Assembly: GCF_900188435.1 (NCBI RefSeq)
Contig: NZ_FYFA01000001.1
Coordinates: forward strand, 1,054,001-1,118,000
DNA length: 64,000 bases
Reading direction: 5' to 3'
Source of the DNA: Marinobacter sp. es.048
Lineage (GTDB): Bacteria > Pseudomonadota > Gammaproteobacteria > Pseudomonadales > Oleiphilaceae
Part shown: positions 1 through 7,407 of the stretch, piece by piece
Position numbering within the stretch: position 1 is the first letter of the stretch
Layout of the letters: each line of letters opens with the position of its first letter
Program-made: the position numbers and the translations under genes
Notes under the pieces: generated by a model
Databases searched by the model: none
Told to the model about the DNA's origin: nothing
Seen by the model: the letters and a program-made list of their open reading frames with translations, nothing else

Positions 1-147
1 CTGTCGGGAAATGTTGTCACAGGCGATAACAGTATTTCCGACAACGCGTTCGGCAATATGAGCGGGGTTGCCACGGTTATCCAGAACACCGGCAACCAGG
101 TGGTCATTCAGGACAGTACCCAGATCAACATACTGATCAATCACTGA
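1..147 (+). CDS. Partial secreted N/Q/G-rich repeat-type protein (C-terminal end)
   Basis: Only the last 48 codons are present; the gene enters from outside the window and ends with TGA at 145-147. The tail is rich in Gly, Asn, Gln, Ser and Val and contains short beta-strand-like units such as TVIQNTGNQVVIQ. That unit aligns with the C-terminal part of the protein at 858-1352 (TVIQN...VIQ...Q.NI), so the two look like paralogues on either side of the C39 peptidase gene, which starts 12 nt downstream. The composition resembles secreted amyloid or curlin-like subunits, but this is inference from a fragment and no named family was recognised. Confidence 0.75.
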   Translation: MSGNVVTGDNSISDNAFGNMSGVATVIQNTGNQVVIQDSTQINILINH

Positions 148-159
148 CGGAGGTGGGCC

Positions 160-852
160 ATGACCACGAGGGTTCTTGTTGCAGTCTGCGCGAGCACTGG
201 TCTGTTGTGGTCCACCGCCTTTGCCGGCTCGGTCATGTTGCCGGGCATTGGCGGTGATGTTCGGGTAAACGTTACCAGTTTTGAGAACCGCCGGTTTGAG
301 ACTGTGATGCGACAGCAATACGACTTCAGTTGCGGCTCCGCAGCGATTGCTTCCTTGTTGTCCTTCCACTACCAGGACCAGGTGACAGAGCACGATGTCT
401 TCGTTGAAATGTTCGCCCTGGCGGACGAGCAGAAAGTGCGACAGGACGGCTTCTCCATGCTTGATATGAAGCGCTATCTGGAGGCCAGAGGCTATCAGGC
501 CGACGGTTTCCGCATGCCGCTGAGCGGCCTGAAGGAGAAAGTGCGCCTACCCATGATTGTATTGTTGAACATTGATGGCTTCCGGCATTTTGTCCTGATC
601 AAAGGGATCAGTGACGATGAGGTCCTGGTGGGGGATCCGGCGCGGGGGTTGAAGGTTTATTCCTACTCAAAATTCAGCGAGTACTGGAACGGTACCGCCT
701 TTATTATTCGCAGTCATCTTGAACAGGGTCGGGGCGGATTTCTCGGCGAGGGACAGTGGCCGCAAGTGGCCAGGGCGCCGGTACAGAATGGCTTGAGTGG
801 TCCTTCGCTCGGGCACACATTGCCTTACTGGCCCTCTACAAGGGAATGGTGA
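160..852 (+). CDS. Secreted C39-family cysteine peptidase (FapD-like)
   Basis: A 230-residue protein with a signal peptide (residues 1-22, ending STAFA) followed by a single papain-like C39 peptidase domain. The C39 motif QQYDFSCGSAA places the oxyanion Gln at about 52-53 and the catalytic Cys at 58. His143 (GFRHFVLIKG) and Asp159 (VGDPARG) complete the triad. No ABC or membrane domain is fused, unlike bacteriocin-exporting C39 proteins, so it probably acts in the periplasm. It lies between two N/Q-rich secreted proteins with gaps of 12 and 5 nt, which implies one operon. The same arrangement of a stand-alone C39 peptidase beside amyloid subunits is known from FapD in the Pseudomonas fap operon. 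A role in processing or licensing export of the neighbours is inferred. Confidence 0.85.
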   Translation: MTTRVLVAVCASTGLLWSTAFAGSVMLPGIGGDVRVNVTSFENRRFETVMRQQYDFSCGSAAIASLLSFHYQDQVTEHDVFVEMFALADEQKVRQDGFSMLDMKRYLEARGYQADGFRMPLSGLKEKVRLPMIVLLNIDGFRHFVLIKGISDDEVLVGDPARGLKVYSYSKFSEYWNGTAFIIRSHLEQGRGGFLGEGQWPQVARAPVQNGLSGPSLGHTLPYWPSTREW

Positions 853-857
853 TAATC

Positions 858-1352
858 ATGATGCCCCGGATGTCAGCCATAGCGTTACTGGTTGTTTCAT
901 TTGCAGCGGTGTCGCCATCGGTCCAGGCAGAGCTGACGCTTGGTGTTGCACCACTGAGTGATCCGGAACTGTCTGAATATCGGGGTGGTTTCCTGATGGA
1001 TAATCTGGAGATCAGTATCGGTCTGGAGCAGGTTGTCGGTATTAACGGTGACACCCTGGTGGTCAATCGTCTGACCATTCCCAATCTCAACCAGGCGGTC
1101 AACGGCGGTCTGGTGGACCACCAAATGGACACCGTACTCGAAGTAATCAGCGCGAACCGCAGTGGCGGTGCGCGGGTAGCCAGCAAGATGGCGGGGCCTA
1201 ACGGCTGGATGACGGTGATTCAGAATAACCTCGATAGCACTGTGATACAGAATATGAACCAGCTGAACATTGAGTTGAACAATCTGGGTGTCGCCGGGAA
1301 CCAGTTCCCGGCAAGGTTCAGTGATCAGTTGATCCAGTTGCTTGGTCGCTGA
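858..1352 (+). CDS. Secreted beta-rich N/Q-containing protein, paralogue of the upstream gene
   Basis: The start is set at ATG 858, 5 nt after the peptidase stop, because it follows a purine-rich AAGGGA and gives a clean signal peptide (MMPRMSAIALLVVSFAAVSPSVQA). An in-frame ATG at 756 would overlap the peptidase gene and bury the signal. The mature protein is about 140 residues. It holds a short LSDPELSEYRGGF segment, a region of alternating hydrophobic and Asn/Gly residues, and a C-terminal block TVIQNNLDSTVIQNMNQLNI that matches the tail of the gene ending at 147 (11 of 20 positions identical). No named domain was recognised. It may be a minor subunit or nucleator of a surface fibre. Confidence 0.75.
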   Translation: MMPRMSAIALLVVSFAAVSPSVQAELTLGVAPLSDPELSEYRGGFLMDNLEISIGLEQVVGINGDTLVVNRLTIPNLNQAVNGGLVDHQMDTVLEVISANRSGGARVASKMAGPNGWMTVIQNNLDSTVIQNMNQLNIELNNLGVAGNQFPARFSDQLIQLLGR

Positions 1353-1371
1353 TAACCCCGTCGGGCCCTGC

Positions 1372-2451
1372 CTAGAGGCTGATGGGAAGCTTGAGCGTGA
1401 TCTCGCTGTTCGGGGCGTTTTCCGTAACCCCGATACTCACCGTAAGGTTCAGCGATGTGGACTGCGACAGACGCTGGGACAGGCCGAAGGATAGCGACCC
1501 GATCTGGATACGGTCGAAATTGGATTCAAAAAGATCAACGTTCCTCTCGAATGTGGTTTTTCGGATGATCGAGTGATCATAGCCCAGGCTGAAGGACGTC
1601 CGGTCGTTAAACGCAAACCCCATCCCGAAGCCAAAACGCACGATGTCGCCGGGATCGACTGTGCCTCCATTATCAAAGCCTTGCTCCTCTTTCAGGGTCC
1701 AGACATAGCTCAGGTTGCCGAACAGCACGGCCGGGTCGGTCGGGTAGATGAATGAGAGTCCGGGTTCGAATGCCCAGAAACCGGACCCCGTCGGCCGGCT
1801 TTCCAGCTCGATGCCAATCGGATTGCCCTGATTATCCTCGATGACCCTCTGGTCAACGTCGTAGGGACCCTCGCCGGTGGGCGCTCTCACTCGCAGCGCA
1901 CCAATCACGTAGGGCCAGCCACCCAGGCCATCGGTTAACTGATAGCGAGCTGAAACCTCAACATCACCGAGACCCTCTCCAGAGGATTCACGCAGAGTAT
2001 CCACCGGTGTGCCCTGGAAAACCTCGCGCTCTCTCAGGTCCTCATTGATGCTGAGGTAGGGAACTCGCACCGCCGCCTCGAGCTTGCTGGTGATCCCGTA
2101 TTTCAGTGACATGGCGCCGACGAAGATATCGCGCTGGATCTCCGAAATGTTGATCAGCCCGATCAGCAGGGCAGGGATCACTGTGTAGCCTTCTATCGCG
2201 ACCGCCGTCGAGTTGCTGTGAGCATGGGAAAAAGACGGTTCAATAGTGAAGCGGCCGGGTCGGGTCACTATGCCACGGTCTGCGGTTATAGAGGCAATGT
2301 CGGTCGCCGGATCGTGACTATCTTCCGGCGTTGTCCGGATGTCGGCGCTGGCAGTGGTCTGTTCAGCCTGTCTTTCGGCTTCGGTGGCGATTGCCGGCAT
2401 CGGTTGTGTCAGAGAGATCAAGGGGAAGACCCAAAGGATTCTTGCTGTCAT
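1372..2451 (-). CDS. Putative outer-membrane beta-barrel protein (phenol-degradation meta-operon transporter-like)
   Basis: A 359-residue protein with a signal peptide ending near residue 22 (PMPAIA) and a polar linker of roughly 40 residues. After that come repeated amphipathic strands with glycine and aromatic girdles (FTIEPSFSHAHS, GLGDVEVSARYQL, FWAFEPGLSFIYP, FRIQIGSLSFGL-like segments). This pattern fits the outer-membrane barrel family PF13557. The start has a strong ribosome site (GAAGGAGATTCACC before ATG). It is convergent with the secreted-protein operon and sits 12 nt downstream of the VpsR-like regulator on the same strand, so the two are probably co-transcribed. It could be the pore for the fibre subunits, analogous to FapF, although the FapF coiled-coil plug is not evident. 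Confidence 0.6.
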   Translation of the reverse strand: MTARILWVFPLISLTQPMPAIATEAERQAEQTTASADIRTTPEDSHDPATDIASITADRGIVTRPGRFTIEPSFSHAHSNSTAVAIEGYTVIPALLIGLINISEIQRDIFVGAMSLKYGITSKLEAAVRVPYLSINEDLREREVFQGTPVDTLRESSGEGLGDVEVSARYQLTDGLGGWPYVIGALRVRAPTGEGPYDVDQRVIEDNQGNPIGIELESRPTGSGFWAFEPGLSFIYPTDPAVLFGNLSYVWTLKEEQGFDNGGTVDPGDIVRFGFGMGFAFNDRTSFSLGYDHSIIRKTTFERNVDLFESNFDRIQIGSLSFGLSQRLSQSTSLNLTVSIGVTENAPNSEITLKLPISL

Positions 2452-2463
2452 GGTGAATCTCCT

Positions 2464-3846
2464 TCAGTTGTTTTTTGGCGGCCGCGACGGGGCGCCGTGC
2501 GGAAGCTGGTGTTTTTCCATCAGCCGGTAGAGCGAGACCCGTGAAATCCTCAGTAGTCTTGCAGCAGCCGACACGTTGTTGTGTGCAAGTGCGAGACTGA
2601 TCGAAATGGCCTGACGATCCGCGCGTGAACGAAATGCGTCGAGGGAAAGCTCGGTACTTCGCTTCTGGCTGTCGGCGGGTGCAACAGCGAAGCCCATATC
2701 CCCCGGTTCAATCGAGCGGCCTTCACCCAGCAGGAGCGCCTGCCGAAGACGGTTCTGTAGTTCTCTGAGGTTGCCCGGCCAGGGGTGTTGAGCAAGGCAG
2801 ACAAGGGCGCTATCGCTGAGATGCCGGGCTCCATTCATTGAAGGCGTTGTTGAGAGAAGCCGCTTGGCCAGTACCGGGATGTCTTCCCGCCGCTCCCGGA
2901 GTGGTGGTAAAAACACTCGCAGGCTGCCAAGCCGGTAAAACACATCGCTTCGGAAGCCGCCGGCTTCCACCAGCTCCTCCAGGGGCCGTGTGCAGGTTGC
3001 TATCAGTCGGACATCAACGGCAATGGCGTGATTGGCCCCCAGGCGCTCGATCACGCCCTCCTGAAGGAAGCGCAGGATGGCTGATTGCTGTTCTGCGGAA
3101 AGTTCATCGATGCCGATCAGAAGCAGGGTGCCGCCGTTGGCAGCTTCGATTCTGCCTTTGTGGGCACTCAGAGCATGGGTGAAAGCGCCTTTCTCGTGGC
3201 CAAAGAGTTCATTCTGGGTCAGTGCGCGGGGCAGGGCTGCACAGTTCACGACGATCAGCGAATTGTTGTGTCGGGGAGAATGCTGATGAATGAATCTGGC
3301 GGCCGCCTCCTTGCCGGTGCCGTTCTCTCCGTAAACAAGAACCGGTTCTTCCGTGAGCGCGAACTTCTGCAGTAGTCTCCTGACGTCCTGAATGGCCTGG
3401 GACTCTCCTTCAAGGGCAAAGTTGTGATAGCAGCCGGGTTTGTCGGAGAAGGCCCTCGATTGCAGCTCGGACATTCCCCAAAGATGCCCCAGGATGGCGT
3501 GCAGCCGGTCGTCGTCGAGGGGGTGGGTATGGTAGTCCTTGCAGAAGCGATTGATCAGCCCGCAGATCTCGGCGCTGTGAATGTGTTGCGGCTTCAGGAC
3601 AGCGACCCATTCCTTTACCGGGAGGTTGCCCAGCCAGTCGGGCAGGTGGGCAAGTTGATCGCCCTCAAGCGAAGAAACATCGAACACCCCGACGCGAGCC
3701 TCTGGGCATTCCCTGGGCTTCGGCCCTTTGCCGGGCTGGCCAGCAAGACCCACATGATAAATCTGCCAGTCCCTCAGCAAGGGACTGCTGGCAGAAAACA
3801 ACGGGTACACCGCCGACAACCAAACGAGCGGTCGTTTCTCCTTCAT
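2464..3846 (-). CDS. VpsR-like AAA+ regulator with degenerate sigma-54 activator motifs
   Basis: A 460-residue enhancer-binding-protein relative. Residues 1-130 look like a receiver lacking a clear phosphoacceptor pocket, as in VpsR. An AAA+ domain spans about 145-380 with Walker A GENGTGKE (173-180), the arginine-finger stretch RSDVFYRLGSLRV, and LPPLRER. A Fis-type helix-turn-helix ends the protein (SAAARLLRISRVSLYRLMEK). Two key motifs are changed. The sigma-54 contact loop GAFTGA reads GAFTHA (220-225), and the Walker B acidic pair is Ile-Gly at 244-245 (LLLIGIDEL in place of LFLDEIGDL). ATP hydrolysis and sigma-54 activation are therefore doubtful. VpsR of Vibrio, which likewise departs from sigma-54 activators and responds to c-di-GMP, is the closest known model. 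It probably controls the adjacent fibre-like genes. Confidence 0.85.
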   Translation of the reverse strand: MKEKRPLVWLSAVYPLFSASSPLLRDWQIYHVGLAGQPGKGPKPRECPEARVGVFDVSSLEGDQLAHLPDWLGNLPVKEWVAVLKPQHIHSAEICGLINRFCKDYHTHPLDDDRLHAILGHLWGMSELQSRAFSDKPGCYHNFALEGESQAIQDVRRLLQKFALTEEPVLVYGENGTGKEAAARFIHQHSPRHNNSLIVVNCAALPRALTQNELFGHEKGAFTHALSAHKGRIEAANGGTLLLIGIDELSAEQQSAILRFLQEGVIERLGANHAIAVDVRLIATCTRPLEELVEAGGFRSDVFYRLGSLRVFLPPLRERREDIPVLAKRLLSTTPSMNGARHLSDSALVCLAQHPWPGNLRELQNRLRQALLLGEGRSIEPGDMGFAVAPADSQKRSTELSLDAFRSRADRQAISISLALAHNNVSAAARLLRISRVSLYRLMEKHQLPHGAPSRPPKNN

Positions 3847-3882
3847 GGCGATTCTCCCTGAGGATAGGCCTGGAAAACGGAC

Positions 3883-3898
3883 TGCTGGACGTTCAGCA
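3883..3898. promoter_or_regulatory. Near-perfect palindrome upstream of the VpsR-like regulator
   Basis: TGCTGGACGTTCAGCA is a 16-nt palindrome with one mismatched pair, 37 nt upstream of the regulator start codon (3846, minus strand). Position and symmetry suit an autoregulatory operator. A related half (TGCTGGCGGACATTCAG) occurs about 95 nt further away, near 3979. The binding protein is unknown. Confidence 0.35.
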
Positions 3899-3992
3899 AA
3901 TTTTGGTAATACCGGAACTGCTCGATCCGATCACTGCCCTGTGACCGCATACGGCTGGGGGAAACAGGCAAAAACTCCTGCTGGCGGACATT

Positions 3993-4016
3993 CAGTTTAT
4001 ATGCCAGTTTATATAC
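3993..4016. repeat. Tandem 12-nt repeat in the divergent intergenic region
   Basis: CAGTTTATAT occurs at 3993-4002 and again at 4005-4014, a 12-nt period. The AT-rich copies lie in the 285-nt region between the VpsR-like regulator and the SLC13-type transporter. They could be part of a promoter or a tandem activator site. No other feature was seen in this gap except the palindrome at 3883. Confidence 0.35.
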
Positions 4017-4131
4017 TTGCAGACCTTTCAGGAGCTTATGGGCAACGGCTTCTGTCGTCCCGAGCTTCCTGTAAAGTTTGCCGACACGGGCCGTGGAGCG
4101 GCCGTGCGTTAGGCAAAGTCATGGAGGTACA

Positions 4132-5946
4132 GTGAGCGCCAGTCAGACACTTGTTTTTTTGATACTGGGGTTCGCCCTGGTGTTGTTCGTCTGGAACCGA
4201 ATCCGGTTCGATTTGGTCGCCCTGCTCGCGCTTCTTGCTGTCTCGATTGCCGGAATCCTGCCTGTGGATCAACTGTTCGACGGCTTTGGCCATCCCGCGG
4301 TTGTTACGGTGGCGGCGGTTCTGGTGATCAGCCAGGGGCTGGTCAACGGCGGTGTGGTTGACCGCCTGGCTCGCCTGCTCGGAAAGGTCGGGCACCGGCC
4401 GACCCTGCAGGTACTGATGCTGACCTCGGTGGTGGCCCTGTGCTCGGGCTTTATCAACAACGTCGGTGCGCTTGCACTTCTGATGCCGGTGGCGATCTGG
4501 ATGTCCCGGGAGGCCGGGCGGTCTCCTTCGCTGCTGCTGATGCCTTTGGCGTTCGGGTCTCTGCTGGGAGGGACCATGACACTGATCGGCACGCCTCCGA
4601 ACATCATCATTGCCAGTTATCGGGAAACGAGTTCCTTTGGCATGTTTGATTTCGCGCCGGTGGGTCTGGCGATTACCCTGGCGGGCATTGCCTTTATCAC
4701 ACTGGTTGGGTGGCGCCTGACGCCCAGGCGGGGTAAGCCCGATGACGGCGGCAAGCTGTTCAGTGTTGGGGACTATGTCACCGAGCTTCGCGTTCCGGAC
4801 GACTCCTCACACGTTGGCGCAACACTTCATGGGCTTCTGACACGCGCGGACGCCGAAAAGGATGTCGTTGTGCTGGCCCTGATCCGGGAGGACAAGCGGT
4901 CGCTGGCGCCATCAACGTTTTCCGTGTTGCGCGGCGGCGATCTGCTATTGGTGGAAGCTGATACAGACGCTTTGCAGGAATTTCTGGACAGCACCGGACT
5001 TGAGTTGGCGAATGTGGAGGAGTCGTCCTCCGAAGAGCCCGACGAAGACGGGAATGCACCGGAAAAACCGCGCGAAAAGTCACTGTCCGAGGGTGACGTC
5101 CGCTTGATGGAAACCGTCATCACCCCGGAATCCGGTTTGATCGGGAAAACCGCCAACAGGCTCAATCTGCGTGAGCAGAATGGTCTCAATATTGTCGCTG
5201 TTGCTCGTCAGGGGCAGAGGTTGCAGCGTCGCCTGGGTGACATTCGGTTTCAGGCCGGCGACATTCTTCTGGTGCAGGGCGAGGAGGAAACCTTGCGCGT
5301 CACCTTTCAGGGACTCGGTTGCCTGCCGCTGGCAGAACGGGGCCTCAGGTTCGGACGCGAACGCAATGCACTTCTCGCTGGCGGGCTGTTTGTCGCTGCG
5401 ATCGCTCTGATCGTCGTTGGCTGGTTGTCGCCGCCCGTCGCGCTGGTTGGCTGCGCTGTTGCCATGGTTCTCAGTGGTGTGCTCAGCAACCAGGAGGCTT
5501 ACCAGGCGATCGACTGGCCCGTTATTGTTCTGTTAGCGGCAATGATTCCGGTGGGGCAGGCACTCGAAACTACCGGTGGGGCGGAGCTGATTGCGTCCTG
5601 GATGCTAATGCTTGGCTCCGAGGGAGATGCCTGGGTGGTCGTTACGATTATTCTGATGGGCACCATGTTGCTGTCGAACGTTGTAAACAATGCGGCGGCT
5701 GCCATTCTGGTTGCGCCCATCGCCTTGAGCCTTTCCGGCCAGCTGGGCATTGCCGCCGATGCCATGTTGATGGCGGTGGCCATTGGTGCATCCTGCGCCT
5801 TTCTGACCCCGGTGGGACACCAGTCCAACGCCCTGGTTATGGAACCCGGTGGCTACCGGTTTGGCGATTACTGGCGCCTGGGGCTGCCATTGTCTGTTCT
5901 GGTAACCCTGGTGGCTGTCCCTGTCATTCTGGCTGTATGGAGGTGA
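4132..5946 (+). CDS. DASS/SLC13-type anion:sodium symporter with two RCK_C domains
   Basis: The start is assigned to GTG 4132, preceded by GGAGG with a 4-nt spacer. It gives 604 residues beginning at the first membrane segment. N- and C-terminal halves each hold hydrophobic helices with the family's re-entrant Asn-Thr motifs (NNVGALALLMP, GTMTLIGTPPN, LLSNVVNNAAAAILVAP, TPVGHQSN). Two cytoplasmic TrkA-C (RCK_C) domains sit in the central loop, roughly residues 205-300 and 325-400, separated by an acidic Glu/Asp linker. Proteins of this layout are annotated as SLC13 family permeases for sulfate, dicarboxylates or similar anions; the substrate cannot be told from the sequence. It stands alone, downstream of the region with 12-nt repeats. 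Confidence 0.85.
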   Translation: MSASQTLVFLILGFALVLFVWNRIRFDLVALLALLAVSIAGILPVDQLFDGFGHPAVVTVAAVLVISQGLVNGGVVDRLARLLGKVGHRPTLQVLMLTSVVALCSGFINNVGALALLMPVAIWMSREAGRSPSLLLMPLAFGSLLGGTMTLIGTPPNIIIASYRETSSFGMFDFAPVGLAITLAGIAFITLVGWRLTPRRGKPDDGGKLFSVGDYVTELRVPDDSSHVGATLHGLLTRADAEKDVVVLALIREDKRSLAPSTFSVLRGGDLLLVEADTDALQEFLDSTGLELANVEESSSEEPDEDGNAPEKPREKSLSEGDVRLMETVITPESGLIGKTANRLNLREQNGLNIVAVARQGQRLQRRLGDIRFQAGDILLVQGEEETLRVTFQGLGCLPLAERGLRFGRERNALLAGGLFVAAIALIVVGWLSPPVALVGCAVAMVLSGVLSNQEAYQAIDWPVIVLLAAMIPVGQALETTGGAELIASWMLMLGSEGDAWVVVTIILMGTMLLSNVVNNAAAAILVAPIALSLSGQLGIAADAMLMAVAIGASCAFLTPVGHQSNALVMEPGGYRFGDYWRLGLPLSVLVTLVAVPVILAVWR

Positions 5947-6014
5947 GGCTGTTGAACCCTGCTGCAAACTCTCTGATATGCTGAGTTAACCGTATTAATG
6001 ATGAGTGGTTGGCG

Positions 6015-7382
6015 ATGACGGCGATTGAGCGAATCGATCAGGCAAAGGCGGAATTGCTGGATCAGCTGCAATGGACAAGGAAGCGTACCGAGACTCTTGT
6101 GTGTTCTCTTCCCGAGACCGCGCTGGACGTTCCATACCATCCGGGCGTCAATCCGCCGCTTTGGGAAATGGGGCATGCGGCCTTCTTCTACGAGGTCTTC
6201 GTATTCAACCTGCTGGATGGCACACCGAGCCATGATCCTGCCATGGACGACCTTTGGGATTCGTTCCATATCGAACACCAGGATCGATGGAACCGGGAGT
6301 TGTTTCCCGGGCGGCGGAAAACCCTCGACTATTTCAATCTCATCTATGATCGAGTTGCAGAACGGATCGAGAAGCAGCCGTTAACCGACAAGGCCCGTTA
6401 CCTCTACCGCTACGCAATCTACCACCAGAACATGCACATCGAGTCGATGATCTGGTGCCGTCAGACCGTTGGCTACCCGGCTCCGCCGGGCACTGATTTT
6501 TACCGACCGGCGCCAGGTAAGTCGCATCAGGGAGATGCCTATGTTCCGTCAGGAGAGTGGCTGATCGGGATGCCGGGTGAGTCCGGGCATTACGCCAGTG
6601 ACGATTTTGCCTTCGACAATGAAAAGCCATGGTTTACTGTGAAGCTGGAGTCGTTCGCGATTTCAAAATGCCTGGTCAGTAACCGGGAATTTATGGAGTT
6701 TGTGGAAGACGGTGGCTACCGGCGGCCCGAGCTCTGGTCTTTTGGTGGGCGGAAATGGCTCCAGACCGAAACCGATGTTGCCCTGGTTCACAACAGTGAC
6801 GAGCCTCTTTTACGGACGCCCCGCCACCCGCTTTACTGGCGCTGGCATGATGAGCAGTGGCAGGAGCGCGTGTTCGATCGCTGGCAGCCGCTCAATCCCG
6901 ATGCACCGGTCACTCACGTGACATTCTGGGAGGCGGAGGCCTGGTGCCGTTGGGCAGGGCGTCGGTTGCCGACGGAATACGAGTGGGAAGTCGCGGCTCT
7001 GGGCAATCGCCCGGGCGAGCCCTTCCGGCGTTTTCCCTGGGGTAACTCGGCGCCGACCGGGCAGCTGGCGGATCTCAACGGGCGTGCCATGGCGCAGAAC
7101 CCGGTGTTCGACTTTCCTGCGGGTGACAGTCCCTTCGGCTGCCGGCAGATGACTGGCACGGTCTGGGAGTGGACCGGCGATCAGTTCCTGCCCTACGACG
7201 GTTTCAAGGTGGATATGTACCCTTTCATGTCCACTCTGCAGTTCGGTGATCACAAAGTCACCAAGGGCGGCAGTTGTGCAACGTCATCCTGCCTTATCCG
7301 GGGTACCTATCGGCAGGCCTATCTCCCGCTTCGGAACGACGTATACACTGGCTTCCGAACCTGCGCGCTCGAACAGGCCTGA
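6015..7382 (+). CDS. EgtB/SenA-like non-heme iron enzyme (sulfoxide or selenoxide synthase family)
   Basis: A 455-residue protein with an N-terminal DinB-like four-helix domain and a C-terminal formylglycine-generating-enzyme (SUMF1) fold. The iron ligands of EgtB are conserved with identical spacing: His54 in WEMGHAAFF, then His137 and His141 in the H-x3-H-x-E motif (HQNMHIE). The C-terminal core reads TGTVWEWTGD and GGSCATSSC...RNDVYTGFRTC. EgtB joins gamma-glutamyl-cysteine or cysteine to trimethylhistidine in ergothioneine synthesis, and the related SenA makes the selenium analogue. No egtD, senB or selD-like partner lies nearby, so the product is uncertain. The ATG at 6015 is preferred over the TTG six bases upstream. 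Confidence 0.75.
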   Translation: MTAIERIDQAKAELLDQLQWTRKRTETLVCSLPETALDVPYHPGVNPPLWEMGHAAFFYEVFVFNLLDGTPSHDPAMDDLWDSFHIEHQDRWNRELFPGRRKTLDYFNLIYDRVAERIEKQPLTDKARYLYRYAIYHQNMHIESMIWCRQTVGYPAPPGTDFYRPAPGKSHQGDAYVPSGEWLIGMPGESGHYASDDFAFDNEKPWFTVKLESFAISKCLVSNREFMEFVEDGGYRRPELWSFGGRKWLQTETDVALVHNSDEPLLRTPRHPLYWRWHDEQWQERVFDRWQPLNPDAPVTHVTFWEAEAWCRWAGRRLPTEYEWEVAALGNRPGEPFRRFPWGNSAPTGQLADLNGRAMAQNPVFDFPAGDSPFGCRQMTGTVWEWTGDQFLPYDGFKVDMYPFMSTLQFGDHKVTKGGSCATSSCLIRGTYRQAYLPLRNDVYTGFRTCALEQA

Positions 7383-7407
7383 ACGTCGGCTGTATGCGCC
7401 GATCCAG

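Noticed and set aside
3981..4020. Possible sigma-54 promoter (TGGCGG ... ATGCC)
   Set aside because: The spacing between GG and GC elements does not fit -24/-12.
3845..4135. 96-codon open frame across the regulator/transporter gap
   Set aside because: No ribosome site, unconserved-looking basic composition, and it overlaps the GTG start of the transporter.
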